From Catenaria anguillulae PL171 (Eukaryota > Blastocladiomycota > Blastocladiomycetes > Blastocladiales > Catenariaceae): a stretch of 64,000 bases of DNA. Shown piece by piece: positions 11,101-19,337 of the stretch. Each line of letters begins with the position of its first letter. Within the stretch, counting starts at the first letter, position 1. Location: positions 1-64,000 of the forward strand of contig MCFL01000124.1 of assembly GCA_002102555.1 (NCBI GenBank), in the 5' to 3' direction. A program made the position numbers and the translations under genes. The notes under the pieces are model-generated. The model saw only the letters and a list, made by a program, of their open reading frames with translations, ran no database searches and was not told the DNA's origin.

Positions 11101-11880
11101 GATGTCTTCTTTTTCACAGCACTCTTACACTTTGCCGCTCCAGCTCGAGGTCCTTGGCCACTTTGTCAAGTGCGCGGGCGTCAAAAAGGCGGCCGTGCTG
11201 GCGCGGCACGGCGCGCGCGTGTCAGCTGGACGCCCATTTTCAGCACCAGTTTTTGGTCGGACCAAAGGTGTTTGACCCGGCGGCCATTATGTGGTGCGAT
11301 GCCGTTGGCGCTGTGCCGTGCGTGTATCGGATATACAGCGAATCGGGCGTTGGTCGAGTCGTCCGGTTTGCGCTCGATCATGGTAAGTCGGCGTTTGTCA
11401 AATCAATGGTGGACTTGGTGCCGCGCGGGTTTGTGCCGTCGAGCGGGGCGTGGAATCGTGTTTGCGCCGGTCAATCAAGTTTGCCGTCAAGTATGGGATC
11501 GCGATGCGGGTCGCCGACCGTGATTGCTTGGCGCTGCTGTGCTCGCTTAGCGTCGAGGTCCTCGACTTGCTGCGCGGCTGCGTGGTGTTGCGCGATGCGC
11601 TTTTCGAGACCGTGATTGACAACTGGGACCACATTTTCGACCTTTTGACGACCGACCCGTGCTCGTACTTGGCGCTCGAGCAGTGGGCTCGCGCTGCCCC
11701 GTTCATGTTTCCGCTGGCGGCAGTGGTCAGGTGCGGCTGGCTTTGGAACTGCGGTTGGTCAAGTTTGGCGCGGCAGACCTTACCCGGTACCGCCGCATTC
11801 TGAAACGGTGGAACGGTTGTGCAGATGTGAAGCGGGCCATGGTGGGAATGATGCAGATAGAGTGCGGAATCGTCACTTGA
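11101..11880 (+). pseudogene. decayed gene of unknown family
   Basis: Coding-like composition continues through this stretch, but in three different frames that no good splice sites connect. It therefore looks like one broken gene with about two or three breaks. Visible pieces include LEVLGHFVKCAGVKKAAVLA, CDAVGAVPCVYRIYSESG and DRDCLALLCSLSVEVLDLL, suggesting a helical, Ala/Leu-rich protein, perhaps a repeat solenoid. I do not recognise the family, and the origin (host or mobile) is open. It lies inside the 2.3-kb segment bounded by the 40-bp inverted repeats. Confidence 0.4.
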
Positions 11881-12024
11881 GGTGTAACATTGATACATGT
11901 CAAGTTTGGGAAAGAAGTTGCTGGTGTCATTTGCACCCGGCGCGCAATTGTGTCATGGCTTGCGGCGTGTCCTTTTGCAATTGGCGCACAATAATGCTCA
12001 ACCTGGCACCTGGTTTAAAGCGCC

Positions 12025-12345
12025 ATGCCGGACAAGTACGGCTGGTGGAATGTGTGCTGCGGTAGCTGGTGCCAAGTCGAAATGGATTCGTATCCGCCAG
12101 CACTCATGGAATGGCAGCAGTTGAGGTTGCCTCCCCAGTTGAATCAAGTCAGACTGCACAGTTTGCACGTCGCGGACAAGATTCGCATTCTGCAGACGAG
12201 GGCGATGCAACAACAGGCTATCGGCGATTCTTGTTCAGACCCTGATGAAGTAGGCGATGCCTGTTTTCGTTGTGGGTGGGATTCGCATTGGGCGAGAGAT
12301 TGCCTTGCCAAGACACATGCCAAAGGCTATTCGTTGCATTTATAA
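12025..12345 (+). CDS. small CCHC zinc-knuckle protein or gene tail
   Basis: A 106-residue frame ends with a textbook zinc knuckle, CFRCGWDSHWARDC (C-x2-C-x4-H-x4-C), followed by LAKTHAKGY. This knuckle plus a Lys-Thr-x-x-x-Gly tail is a recurrent C-terminus in proteins of fungi and large DNA viruses and is usually a nucleic-acid-binding tail. The preceding part (LPPQLNQVRLHSLHVADKIRILQTRAMQQQAI) is helical. The frame may be the last exon of a longer or decayed gene, possibly the one at 11101..11880, but no splice path is clear. Confidence 0.45.
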   Translation: MPDKYGWWNVCCGSWCQVEMDSYPPALMEWQQLRLPPQLNQVRLHSLHVADKIRILQTRAMQQQAIGDSCSDPDEVGDACFRCGWDSHWARDCLAKTHAKGYSLHL

Positions 12346-12888
12346 ATGAGGTGATATGTCTTCGCAATCAGTTCCATCGGCAAAAGGAATAAGAAATGCT
12401 CAAGGTCCCGGACAAAAGAATCATCAAATCAATGTACCGGTACCCATTCCTTAATGTCTGCCTTAATGTTTTTCACTGGATGGACTCGTCCGCCAATCTT
12501 TTTCGATTGGCTCTTCCCTGGTGTGGCCCATGCGTCCTCAACTCACACCGGCAGGGCAAAGGGTTCGGCCTTGACTTGGACAATAGAGGGCTCGGTCTCG
12601 ATTTGGGGAGTCATGGTGGGATTTGGGATTGAGAAAAGAGAAGCGGTGGTGGGAGATGAGTTGGCGAGAATGGGGAACCATGTCTGGAATGGGATGGGTG
12701 GTGCTGGGTATTTGTACCTCTGGGTTTTGAAATATGGTCGAGGGTGGGTTTCTTAAACACGCGTCGGAAGCAGGTAGACATTCACAAATGCACTCAGAAA
12801 TCATGTTGCGAGTCTGTTTTTTGCGGAAATAGCTTTGCATTTAATGGAATATCAAATTACTAGAGTTTGGTGCAATTCTATTGGAATA
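12346..12888. other. non-coding stretch with right arm of the 40-bp inverted repeat
   Basis: No gene is supported here. The right arm of the inverted repeat lies at 12483..12522, as the reverse complement of 10240..10279. The sequence up to 12888 is AT-richer and leads into the second unit copy. Confidence 0.5.
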
Positions 12889-13540
12889 CAAACAGTACAG
12901 AGCTCATTTCAGTAGCCGCCAGTGCTTACGATCATTGAACATGGTGTCATTATGGATCGCGTCAAAACAACGCTGGGCACAGTCGGTGTGGCGATGCCCT
13001 TGTTGTCCATTGGCTACGTATACTGGGTAACGAGGCAAACGAGCAAGCAAAGATTTGACCAAAGGTGGAAGTTGGCTCTTGTAGTTGACTTTGCGCATGC
13101 TGGTTCGAGCAGGATCCCAATAACGAATGTGGTGCCGCTCGCGGTCGACACTGAGAAGTGTCATATGGCAGTCGTGTTTACCCACTTGCATTTCAAGGGC
13201 ATGGGTCACGGGAGCTTGAAGATAGAAAATCCCTCTCTGGAGCTTGCTTTTCCACATGGCTTGCTTGGCAGTGGATGTACTGTCCCATGCGTCTTTGCGA
13301 TTGGGGCGGAAATGGTTCACTGCCTTGTCTTGAGCACCTTTCCATCCAACCAGACGAGGGTGAATATAGTATTGCTTCTTCGCAGCCGTGTCAGAGTATT
13401 GCTGAAGATGCTGATTCAGGTCGTGCGGGGTGTATCGCTGTCTACCTTGACTTGTGCAAATTCGAATGACATGGCGTGTGCAATGATGTTGCGGAGAGTA
13501 GGTTTGATGCATGGTAAGGTGAGACTGGTAATGACAAAAT
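12889..13540. repeat. duplicated accessory unit, second copy, left part
   Basis: The first ~210 bases match 8537..8742 of copy A at about 90 percent by eye. The remainder holds the protease gene body that copy A lacks. The unit continues at 19338 on the far side of the inserted LTR element, as shown by the duplicated aaaat at 13536..13540 and 19333..19337. Confidence 0.8.
12904..13512 (-). CDS. adenain-like (C5-type) cysteine protease, candidate virus-like relic
   Basis: A 202-residue frame with ATG at 13512. The C-terminal half carries the spacing of adenovirus-type proteases: His116 in CHMTLLSVD, Asp133 in RYWDP (17 residues on), Gln171 in NGQQG and Cys178 in HTDC (7 residues after Gln). 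These are the same intervals as His54/Glu71/Gln115/Cys122 in adenain. Such enzymes mature capsids in adenoviruses, virophages and Polintons; the related Ulp1 family removes SUMO. No capsid, ATPase or polymerase gene lies beside it, so it may be a stranded part of a virus-like element or a domesticated protease. The frame looks whole here, while copy A keeps only a remnant. Coding may once have extended upstream across the present LTR-element insertion. Confidence 0.5.
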   Translation of the reverse strand: MHQTYSPQHHCTRHVIRICTSQGRQRYTPHDLNQHLQQYSDTAAKKQYYIHPRLVGWKGAQDKAVNHFRPNRKDAWDSTSTAKQAMWKSKLQRGIFYLQAPVTHALEMQVGKHDCHMTLLSVDRERHHIRYWDPARTSMRKVNYKSQLPPLVKSLLARLPRYPVYVANGQQGHRHTDCAQRCFDAIHNDTMFNDRKHWRLLK

Positions 13541-13712
13541 TGTAACGGGGCGCAGACGTGAGCGGAGATCTAGTCTAAGCCGAGTGCAATGAGTGGCGAA
13601 TGTAGTATGTATGAAGATAGATAATACACTGACAAAGAGAATACGAATGATATGGTGATGGAAACACATGGGAAGAAGTAAAGAACAAGGCAACGACTCG
13701 TCACACGTGACA
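13541..13712 (-). repeat. 3' LTR of the Ty3/gypsy element
   Basis: 172 bases with TG...CA ends, nearly identical to 19161..19332 (one difference seen). It is the 3' LTR because the element reads on the minus strand. The stop of the pol frame abuts it at 13713, and a purine-rich tract (minus strand, 13716..13735) just inside serves as the polypurine tract. Confidence 0.93.
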
Positions 13713-16700
13713 CTACCTCCCCTTCCCCCTCCGCTTCCGCGAGCTCTTGGCATTCGGTGCCGTGAGCGGGGTGTTGTGCGGGCCCGGCTTGTCTGGGTAG
13801 CGGGCATGGTACTCGTCCAGCAAACCCAACCTTGTTTCGCCATCGTCCACATTGGCAACAGGCACCCAACCCGAGTCCGAAATGTCGTAGCCGCGCCACT
13901 TGATGAGGTACTGCAGGCGCGGCGGGCGGTGGCGGGTCCACTTGGAATCAAGAACCGCCTCTACCTCATGCTCCTCGTGATCATCGACTTGGACCGGTGG
14001 CGGCGGGGGTGGGTTGCGGCCTGGGAAATCCGCGGCGTCAGGTTCGGGCCAGGGCTTGACCTTGGACACATGGAAGACGGGGTGGATGCGGTCAAGACCG
14101 TGGGGCAAATCAAGCTCGACGGCGACATTGGAGATGACGCGCTTGACTGTGATGGGTTGCGACCAGCGGAAATCAAGCTTGCCGGATGGACGAGTGGTGG
14201 AGATGTCGCGCAAGGAGAGCAGGACTTTGTCACCCACTGCGTACGCAGGCGCAGCGCGGCGGTGCCGGTCGGCAAACTTCTTGTACGCAACCTTGGCCTT
14301 GTCGATCTGCGCGCGGACCGTGGTTTGGACTTGGCGGATCCGTGCAATCGAGTCTTCAAGACCAAGCGGTGGGGTGGCTGGGGATGGAGCGATGTCGAAG
14401 CGCGGCTCGTAACCGTACAGCGCCATGAATGGTGACATGCCGGTGGATTCGTGGACGGCGCTGTTGAGCGCCATTTCCGTGTACGGTAACCACTCAACCC
14501 AATCATCTTGCTGGTAGTCGAGATAGATCCGCCAGTATCCCTCAACCGATTGGTTGACACGCTCGGTTTGGCCGTCAGGTTCGGGGTGGAACGCCGTGGA
14601 GCGTTTGGGCTTGACCTTGAGCGCGGCGAGGAGAGCGTCCCAGAATGAGGAGGTGAACTGGGAGCCGCGGTCTGAGACAATGTCATCAGGTAGGCCGTGG
14701 TAGCGCACGACCTGGGTGAGGAATGCGCGGGCAGTGTCGGCTGAGGAGGGTAGGGCTGGGAGCGGAATGAGGTGCGTCATTTTGGTGAAACGACACACGA
14801 CGACGAGGAGGCAGGTGTGGCCGTTGCTGGACGGCAAGTCCGTGATGAAATCCATGGACGTTGAAGCCCACGGGCGAGTGGGCGTGGGGAGTGGTTGGAG
14901 CTCGCCGTGTGGGTGTTGACGAGACGGTTTGGTACGGGCGCACGTCAAGCATGACTGGACAAACTTGCGGCTGTCTTTTGCCATGCCGGGCCACCAGTAG
15001 TTGCGGCGGAGTCGGTGGAGCGACTTGCAGATGCCGAAATGGCCCCCAACCGGGTCGTCGTGGGCTTCCTGCAATGCGCTCGTGCGACACTCGCCAGCTG
15101 GCAAGTACACCTGCTCGCTGCGCCAAACCAAGCCATCAGCCACCCGGAACTCCTTGTGCTTGTCAGGATTCGCCATCACCTTTTGCATAAACGGGTCGCT
15201 CTCCCCCTCCTCCCTGGCGCGCGCGGCGAGGGCGGACTCAGGGCGGGGCGCGACATCCATGGCGGCGACCTTGAGGCGGGGCCATCGGGCAAACACGCCG
15301 TCGTCAAACACGGGCAGGTCGGCGAGCAGGTCAAGGGCAGCGAGATCCAAGGGTGATGGAGGCGGGAACACGCGGGGCGGCAGCACGGCATGGCCACGGT
15401 CAGGTTGGGCCGCATCAAGGTAGTCAGGGCGGCGCGAGAGTGCGTCAGCGCGTCCGTTGGCTGCGCCTTGAATGTAGGTGAGTTCGAAGTCAAAGCGAGA
15501 GAAGAAAAGTGACCAGCGGGCGAGACGGCCATTGGAGACGGTGAGGGAACGGAGCTGCTCGAGGTTGCGATGGTCGGTGCTGACGTGGACTGTGTGTCGC
15601 GCACCTTCCAGATGGTGGCGCCAAACCTCGAACGCGGTCTTGACGGCCAGTAACTCCTTCTCGAGCACGTCGTAGTTGCGTTCGGCTGGGGACAATGACC
15701 GGGAATGGAAAGCAACAGGCCTACGGTGGCCTTGATCGTCTTTTTGTGCAAGCACACATCCAACAGCCGCGTCAGACGCGTCAGTCTCGACCAGAAAAGG
15801 TTTGGATGGGTTGGGGTGGGCAAGGATCGAGCCGGCAGCAAAAGAGTTCTTGAGTGCGAGGAAGGCATTGGAGGCCGCATCGGACCATGACCAAGGTGTG
15901 TCCTTTTTGAGCAGGTCGTGGAGCGGGCGTGCTGTCTTGGCAAAGTTATCGATAAAAGTGCGATAGTAGTTGATGAACCCGATGAACTTTTGCAGCTCCT
16001 TGACCGATGTTGGGACCGGCCATGACGAGATGGAGTCGAGCTGGGTGCGGTTCATCTCGATACCCTTCGCCGACACACGGTGACCGAGCCAGTCGACCCA
16101 ATCCGCGCGAAAGACGCACTTAGGCAGCTTGCAGAACAGGCCGTGAGCGCGCAAACGAGTGAGCACTTCGCGTACCAACCGATCATGTTCCTCGTCCGTC
16201 TCGGCGTAAAGCAAAATGTCGTCCAAGTACACCAACACGCCGCGGTCAATCAAGTCCGACAACACCTCGTTCATGAACGCTTGGAACGTGGCGGGTGCAT
16301 TGGCCAACCCGAACGGCATTACCATCCACTCAAAATGGCCGTAGCGTGTGCGGAATGCGGTTTTCCACTCGTCCCCTTTTCGGATCCGCAATAAGTGGTA
16401 AGCGCGGAAGAGGTCGAGCGCTGTGAACCGTTTCGCGCCAGCAACACGGTCAAACATCTCGGAGATGAGCGGCAGGGCGCCGCGGTGCTTGATGCTGACT
16501 TTGTTAAGCGCCCGGTAGTCCATGCACAGGCGGCGGGTGCCGTCCTTCTTGGGCACAAACATCACGGGTGCGCCGGCGGGTGAGCGCGATTCGCGGATGA
16601 AGCCGCGGGTGAGGTGCTCGTCGAGGGTTTGGCGCAGCTCGTCGAGCTCGGGCTGCGAGAGCGAGTAGATGGGCAGGAATGGTGGGGCCGTGCCATCGAC

Positions 16701-17030
16701 GAGGTCAATTGGCAGGTCATGGTGGCGGTGGGGTGGGAGCGCATCGGCAGCTTTCAAGTCAAACACATCGGCAAACTCGTTGAACTCGGGCGGGAGCTCG
16801 CCGACCGTACCGCCGCCAGCGCATACCTCGGTCGAATCGTCTTCATCGACCATAATCTCGGGCCAGGCGTCGGCATCGTCGCGGACTTGAGTCATGGCAA
16901 GCTGGATGTTGTTGGGCGAGTGAGCACGAGGTTGGCAATGGGAACCGCATTTGGACGGCGCCGGGAATTGGAGAGTCAGCGCCTTCCAGTCAATGACCGG
17001 GTTGGCGGCCTTGAGCCAGTCTAGACCCAA
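13713..17030 (-). CDS. pol: pol: reverse transcriptase, RNase H, integrase, chromodomain
   Basis: A 1105-residue frame of the LTR element. It contains the Ty3/gypsy reverse transcriptase (core YLDDILLY), RNase H (ETDASDAAVGCVLAQ), the integrase HHCC zinc motif (around HFGICKSLHRLRRNYWWPGM ... CLTCARTK), the integrase core (MDFITDLPSSNG; VSDRGSQFTS) and a C-terminal chromodomain (LQYLIKWRGYDISDSGWVP). A chromodomain of this kind directs integration toward marked chromatin in chromoviruses. The frame overlaps the protease block at its start and stops at the edge of the 3' LTR. Confidence 0.93.
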   Translation of the reverse strand: MGLDWLKAANPVIDWKALTLQFPAPSKCGSHCQPRAHSPNNIQLAMTQVRDDADAWPEIMVDEDDSTEVCAGGGTVGELPPEFNEFADVFDLKAADALPPHRHHDLPIDLVDGTAPPFLPIYSLSQPELDELRQTLDEHLTRGFIRESRSPAGAPVMFVPKKDGTRRLCMDYRALNKVSIKHRGALPLISEMFDRVAGAKRFTALDLFRAYHLLRIRKGDEWKTAFRTRYGHFEWMVMPFGLANAPATFQAFMNEVLSDLIDRGVLVYLDDILLYAETDEEHDRLVREVLTRLRAHGLFCKLPKCVFRADWVDWLGHRVSAKGIEMNRTQLDSISSWPVPTSVKELQKFIGFINYYRTFIDNFAKTARPLHDLLKKDTPWSWSDAASNAFLALKNSFAAGSILAHPNPSKPFLVETDASDAAVGCVLAQKDDQGHRRPVAFHSRSLSPAERNYDVLEKELLAVKTAFEVWRHHLEGARHTVHVSTDHRNLEQLRSLTVSNGRLARWSLFFSRFDFELTYIQGAANGRADALSRRPDYLDAAQPDRGHAVLPPRVFPPPSPLDLAALDLLADLPVFDDGVFARWPRLKVAAMDVAPRPESALAARAREEGESDPFMQKVMANPDKHKEFRVADGLVWRSEQVYLPAGECRTSALQEAHDDPVGGHFGICKSLHRLRRNYWWPGMAKDSRKFVQSCLTCARTKPSRQHPHGELQPLPTPTRPWASTSMDFITDLPSSNGHTCLLVVVCRFTKMTHLIPLPALPSSADTARAFLTQVVRYHGLPDDIVSDRGSQFTSSFWDALLAALKVKPKRSTAFHPEPDGQTERVNQSVEGYWRIYLDYQQDDWVEWLPYTEMALNSAVHESTGMSPFMALYGYEPRFDIAPSPATPPLGLEDSIARIRQVQTTVRAQIDKAKVAYKKFADRHRRAAPAYAVGDKVLLSLRDISTTRPSGKLDFRWSQPITVKRVISNVAVELDLPHGLDRIHPVFHVSKVKPWPEPDAADFPGRNPPPPPPVQVDDHEEHEVEAVLDSKWTRHRPPRLQYLIKWRGYDISDSGWVPVANVDDGETRLGLLDEYHARYPDKPGPHNTPLTAPNAKSSRKRRGKGR

Positions 17031-17902
17031 GATGACTTGGTACGAGCTGTCGGGCAGGACAAAAAAGGTGACCGGTCGACAATGAGCACATGGGATCGCG
17101 GCAACCGGCTTGGGTTGGATGCGGCGGCGCCGGAAATGTTGGCGGTGGGGCTCTCGGCGTTGGCATGGACCAGGGTGCGCTTGAGTGAAGGATCGGAGCC
17201 ATGGTAGTTGACCATGCCGTTGAGGGTCTCCTTGAGCGCCGTGGCGCCATGAGCGTCAGGTGAAGAGTGCGGCGCGCAAGACGGAACAATGAGGTTGGCT
17301 GTGACAGAGTGAGTAATGCGGCCGATGATGCCGCCGCTACGTACATGAGTGACAGTCCGCGGCGAATCCAACTGATCAAGTTTGAAGCCCGCGCGTAGAG
17401 CGAAATCGCGGTCAATGAAACACCTCGGAGCACCATTGTCAATCATGGACGCAACGGGGACGGTGCGCAAGCGAGAAGTGTTTTCCGGTGTGGGTACAGC
17501 GAGCTGTGGGACGGAAAGGAACGATGGGAGGATGACCTTCTCATTTGACTCGGTTGCGCACGCACAGGACGAATCAAACGAGGTACAAGGACATGATGCA
17601 GGTTGAGCAGGGTCAGATTCGGCGGGCACAGCAAGGTCCGTATCCAGGGAGGCAAGTTCCGAAACGGCGGGTGCTGGTTCAGCCGGTGACACCAGCGGTC
17701 CAAGCGCTACAAGAACAGAGGGATGACCGGGCGGGCATGGGGGCAGCGGCGGAGCAGGGTGGTCAATATCATGATTGATGGAGCAGTGCGCGGTAGCGAG
17801 GGCTACGTCCAGGGTTCGGCCAGGTGGTGGGAGGGTCGGGGCAGGCGTTGGCGAAGCGCGCCACCCCGTCAGACGTTTCCCGCCTGACGCTGTGCCGGGC
17901 AA
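17021..17902 (-). CDS. retroelement aspartic protease region
   Basis: A 293-residue frame between gag and the RT frame. It includes an aspartic-protease-like stretch around VASMIDNGAPRCFIDRDFAL, preceded by a Pro/Ser-rich linker. It overlaps gag by 34 bases and the RT frame by 10 bases, as expected for the protease part of a Ty3/gypsy polyprotein. Confidence 0.7.
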   Translation of the reverse strand: MPGTASGGKRLTGWRASPTPAPTLPPPGRTLDVALATAHCSINHDIDHPAPPLPPCPPGHPSVLVALGPLVSPAEPAPAVSELASLDTDLAVPAESDPAQPASCPCTSFDSSCACATESNEKVILPSFLSVPQLAVPTPENTSRLRTVPVASMIDNGAPRCFIDRDFALRAGFKLDQLDSPRTVTHVRSGGIIGRITHSVTANLIVPSCAPHSSPDAHGATALKETLNGMVNYHGSDPSLKRTLVHANAESPTANISGAAASNPSRLPRSHVLIVDRSPFLSCPTARTKSSWV

Positions 17903-19149
17903 GTCTCAGCGTGTTGACCCGGAGGGTACCCGCATGCCATGCACAAGTTGTGCTGCTTGCGATACTCGTGGAAGTGGTGACGCAACTTGCCCTTGTACAC
18001 GGCGCGACTCCTGTCGCGGGCATCGGCCAGCGTGCGGCAAATCAAGTTGGGCGTTGGGTCTTGATCCTCGGGGTTGACACGGATCGTATTGACTTGCACA
18101 GGGTCGGCCGTGGGTGTGGGCAGTGGTGCGGGCGCGAGCAACAGCTTGGATTCCGAGAATAACGCCGTAGCTGTTGCAAGCCATTCTTCGAGTGTCTTGC
18201 CGGCACCGAGCAGCCCTGTGAGCAAAGAGCTCAGCTCGGCGGGTACGACGCCAGGTGTCGTCTTGATGTGCCCAATGACGACTGCATCGTCGACCTTGGC
18301 CTTCTTGGCATATGCTTGGACTTCGATGGTGAACCGGTACCAGTCGGCTCCGCTGTCACAGCGGCACTCGAACAACTTGTGGTGAGCACGTTGCTGGGCG
18401 TCACCCGGCGGGAAGCGTGCAAGGATGTGCGACTTGAGCTCGGGCCAGGATTTGCGGGCCACATGATCGATGGGCAAGTTGTCGTGCCACGAGCGCAATT
18501 GGCTGGAGAAACACTGGGTTGCGGCGAGGAGGAGGCTGCGGCTCTTGCCCAAGTGCGGGTAGAGGTCGTCATGGGAATGGATGAGCGAGTGGATAGCGGC
18601 GAGGCCGTCTTCGAGCGTGTCCGGATCAGTAGCGTCAAGCTTGCGTTGGTTGTCGAGGAGGCGGACAATCAAGTCAATGATGTGGACGGGCGCGTTGGTG
18701 ATGGAAGAGTTGTCCTTGATAAGGGCAGCAGTTTTGAGGGCGTCGACGGCGGTGTTGAGGCTGTCAATGGACTGTTGCTGATGCTGTACATCCCGTTCGG
18801 CAACGTCAAGTGCTGCACGTAGCTCGTTGCGTTCGCAATGGTACTTTGCGAGGGACTTGGCCGCATCCGAGAGTGATTTGAGAGCGACAAACGCAACGGC
18901 GTCGAGGGTGATTGCCGGATCCGTGAAGTTGAAGGTGGTACGAAGGGTTTGCAGGCCCTCGGGGGTGAAATCGGAGAGGTAGGCTGTGTCGAGGATGGGC
19001 GAGTGACCCTTGGAGGGGTGTGCCAAGATGTTGTGCGAGATTGGTTCGTGTGTGAAGTGGTGCGTGTTGAGAAGCATGAGAAGCGTGAGACATGAGACGA
19101 CAGTTGTGTGGCAATCACTCGGCGTAGGATTCCACCGACGACTTGGCAA
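17869..19149 (-). CDS. gag: gag
   Basis: A helical frame of 426 codons beginning at a TTG about 12 bases inside the 5' LTR; the first in-frame ATG is near 19077. It ends in a cysteine-rich knuckle, CMACGYPPGQHAETC, spaced CX2CX6HX3C rather than the usual CX2CX4HX4C. Gag forms the intracellular particle of the element. The primer-binding site next to the LTR was not identified with confidence. Confidence 0.8.
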   Translation of the reverse strand: MPSRRWNPTPSDCHTTVVSCLTLLMLLNTHHFTHEPISHNILAHPSKGHSPILDTAYLSDFTPEGLQTLRTTFNFTDPAITLDAVAFVALKSLSDAAKSLAKYHCERNELRAALDVAERDVQHQQQSIDSLNTAVDALKTAALIKDNSSITNAPVHIIDLIVRLLDNQRKLDATDPDTLEDGLAAIHSLIHSHDDLYPHLGKSRSLLLAATQCFSSQLRSWHDNLPIDHVARKSWPELKSHILARFPPGDAQQRAHHKLFECRCDSGADWYRFTIEVQAYAKKAKVDDAVVIGHIKTTPGVVPAELSSLLTGLLGAGKTLEEWLATATALFSESKLLLAPAPLPTPTADPVQVNTIRVNPEDQDPTPNLICRTLADARDRSRAVYKGKLRHHFHEYRKQHNLCMACGYPPGQHAETCPAQRQAGNV

Positions 19150-19160
19150 GGTCAGTGTAA

Positions 19161-19332
19161 TGTAACGGGGCGGAGACGTGAGCGGAGATCTAGTCTAAGC
19201 CGAGTGCAATGAGTGGCGAATGTAGTATGTATGAAGATAGATAATACACTGACAAAGAGAATACGAATGATATGGTGATGGAAACACATGGGAAGAAGTA
19301 AAGAACAAGGCAACGACTCGTCACACGTGACA
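19161..19332 (-). repeat. 5' LTR of the Ty3/gypsy element
   Basis: 172 bases with TG...CA ends, matching 13541..13712 apart from about one base. It is the 5' end of the element on the minus strand and is followed outside by the duplicated aaaat. Confidence 0.93.
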
Positions 19333-19337
19333 AAAAT

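Larger units (their letters stand above)
13541..19332 (-). mobile_element. Ty3/gypsy LTR retrotransposon with chromodomain (chromovirus)
   Basis: A 5.79-kb element on the minus strand, bounded by two 172-bp LTRs and flanked by a perfect 5-bp duplication, aaaat (13536..13540 and 19333..19337). Order on its coding strand is LTR, gag with an atypical zinc knuckle, protease, reverse transcriptase, RNase H, integrase, chromodomain, LTR. This is the order of Ty3/gypsy chromoviruses. The LTRs differ by about one base, so insertion is recent. The coding part looks largely whole in three successive overlapping frames; frame changes between gag and pol are common in this family. It inserted into the second accessory unit, between the protease gene and the ISG12-like gene. 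Confidence 0.95.

Noticed and set aside
13668-17024. Several plus-strand frames across the retroelement
   Set aside because: They are mirror images of the pol frame, produced by its codon bias.
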